Of a DNA stretch of 63,408 bases, positions 63,167 through 63,408 are shown in pieces. The position numbers and the translations under genes were made by a program. The stretch comes from JAMQKA01 sp043951865. GTDB lineage: Bacteria; Bacteroidota; Rhodothermia; Balneolales; Balneolaceae. The DNA is taken from contig NZ_JBINJF010000026.1 in the NCBI RefSeq assembly GCF_043951865.1, positions 1 to 63,408 of the forward strand, given 5' to 3'. A model generated the notes under the pieces. That model was given only the letters and a program-made list of their open reading frames with translations, was not told where the DNA came from and ran no database searches. The number at the start of each line of letters is the position of its first letter. The first letter of the stretch is position 1.

Positions 63167-63408
63167 TGTTCATTTTTTGAATGACCAAAAAACGAACCCA
63201 AAAAGTCACCAGAAAATCCTAGATATTGTTTTCCTTGAGGTCCCAAACAGGCTATTGCTTATCCACACCAGGTGGTTTTACCGAGACCAGCTGCCGGGAT
63301 TTTCTGGACTTTAGGGGAGCTCGCTGAAAATAAGCTTACCCCTCCGGCCTGTGGATTTGTGAGCCGCGGTTTAGTTATTTGTTACTGGTTTATTAGTTAT
63401 TTGGCTAA
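63167..63408. repeat. Dispersed intergenic repeat, copy 2 (cut by window end)
   Basis: Matches 4401-4640 block by block in the same direction: TGTTCATTTTTTGAATGA, CAAAAAACGAACCC, GGGATTTTCTGGACTTT, CCCCTCCGGCCTGTGGATTT, GAGCCGC, and a TTAGTTATTTG-type AT tail. It differs in small indels, so the two copies are old. The right end lies outside the window. Confidence 0.75.

Noticed and set aside
1..63408. CRISPR arrays, insertion sequences, rRNA genes and integrases
   Set aside because: No regularly spaced repeats, transposase, rRNA or recombinase was recognised; the only repeats are those listed.

Overview
The window reads as chromosome of a Gram-negative bacterium of moderate G+C content. An outer membrane is implied by a TolC-family channel, RND efflux, lipoproteins and beta-barrel proteins. 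Gene content (DabAB next to a LysR gene, HisKA_2-type kinases, a lone S24 protein, DUF3187 and DUF6064 families, many starts without a Shine-Dalgarno) and the style of the dispersed repeats suggest the Balneolota/Rhodothermota/Bacteroidota neighbourhood, perhaps a Balneolaceae-like marine or saline organism. This placement is inference; no rRNA gene or classical marker is present.

Layout. (1) 0.2-4.2 kb: a minus-strand operon with an ArsR-rhodanese regulator, a 28-residue signal-peptide ORF, a SAM methyltransferase, a nucleoside phosphorylase and an MFS exporter. A 16-bp inverted repeat, the likely ArsR operator, separates it from a divergent Cys-Cys small protein. (2) 4.2-11.1 kb: a dispersed repeat, a fatty acid hydroxylase, then a LysR regulator divergent from a small conserved protein and the DabB-DabA inorganic-carbon pump. 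(3) 11.2-16 kb: a Ca/Na exchanger, a CNNM/CorC-type protein, a DoxX/DUF417-like protein, decayed DNA and a 35-residue membrane peptide with its own terminator. (4) 16.1-30.5 kb: a segment bounded by near-identical ~196-bp direct repeats that carry broken tRNA-Arg copies. Inside are a giant PAS/GAF histidine kinase, a toxin-antitoxin pair, a slightly degenerate tRNA-Arg(TCG) and a heavy-metal RND efflux operon with three His-rich proteins. (5) 30.5-34.7 kb: an S24-type protein without HTH, a Cache histidine kinase with a poor ATPase domain, a ROK sugar kinase and an unknown protein.

(6) 34.7-51.4 kb: a large block made of acyl-CoA synthetase, pyruvate dehydrogenase E1alpha/E1beta/E2, an acyl carrier protein, PRPP synthetase, a COG2187-like kinase, an alpha/beta hydrolase, a BCAM0308-family zinc-ribbon-like protein, a BtaA/DUF3419-like enzyme, a tandem GNAT protein, a universal stress protein, a Lon-like protease and PolX. 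The set resembles the low-oxygen-activated (lxa) locus known from Burkholderia and probably serves survival under low oxygen or stasis. (7) 51.7-53.5 kb: small envelope proteins, DUF3187 and a broken outer-membrane gene. (8) 53.6-62.8 kb: a minus-strand envelope and metal region with a MacAB-like ABC exporter (HlyD, FtsX, ATPase), a P1B-4-type metal ATPase (SPC and HEGST motifs), a four-helix membrane protein, two periplasmic or outer-membrane proteins and a Met/Gln-rich secreted protein. The window ends in a second copy of the repeat seen at 4.4 kb.

The candidates most worth pursuing are the tRNA-associated direct repeats around the metal/sensor segment, the ArsR-controlled phosphorylase-exporter operon, the lxa-like block with its start-less BtaA-like gene, and several very small proteins.
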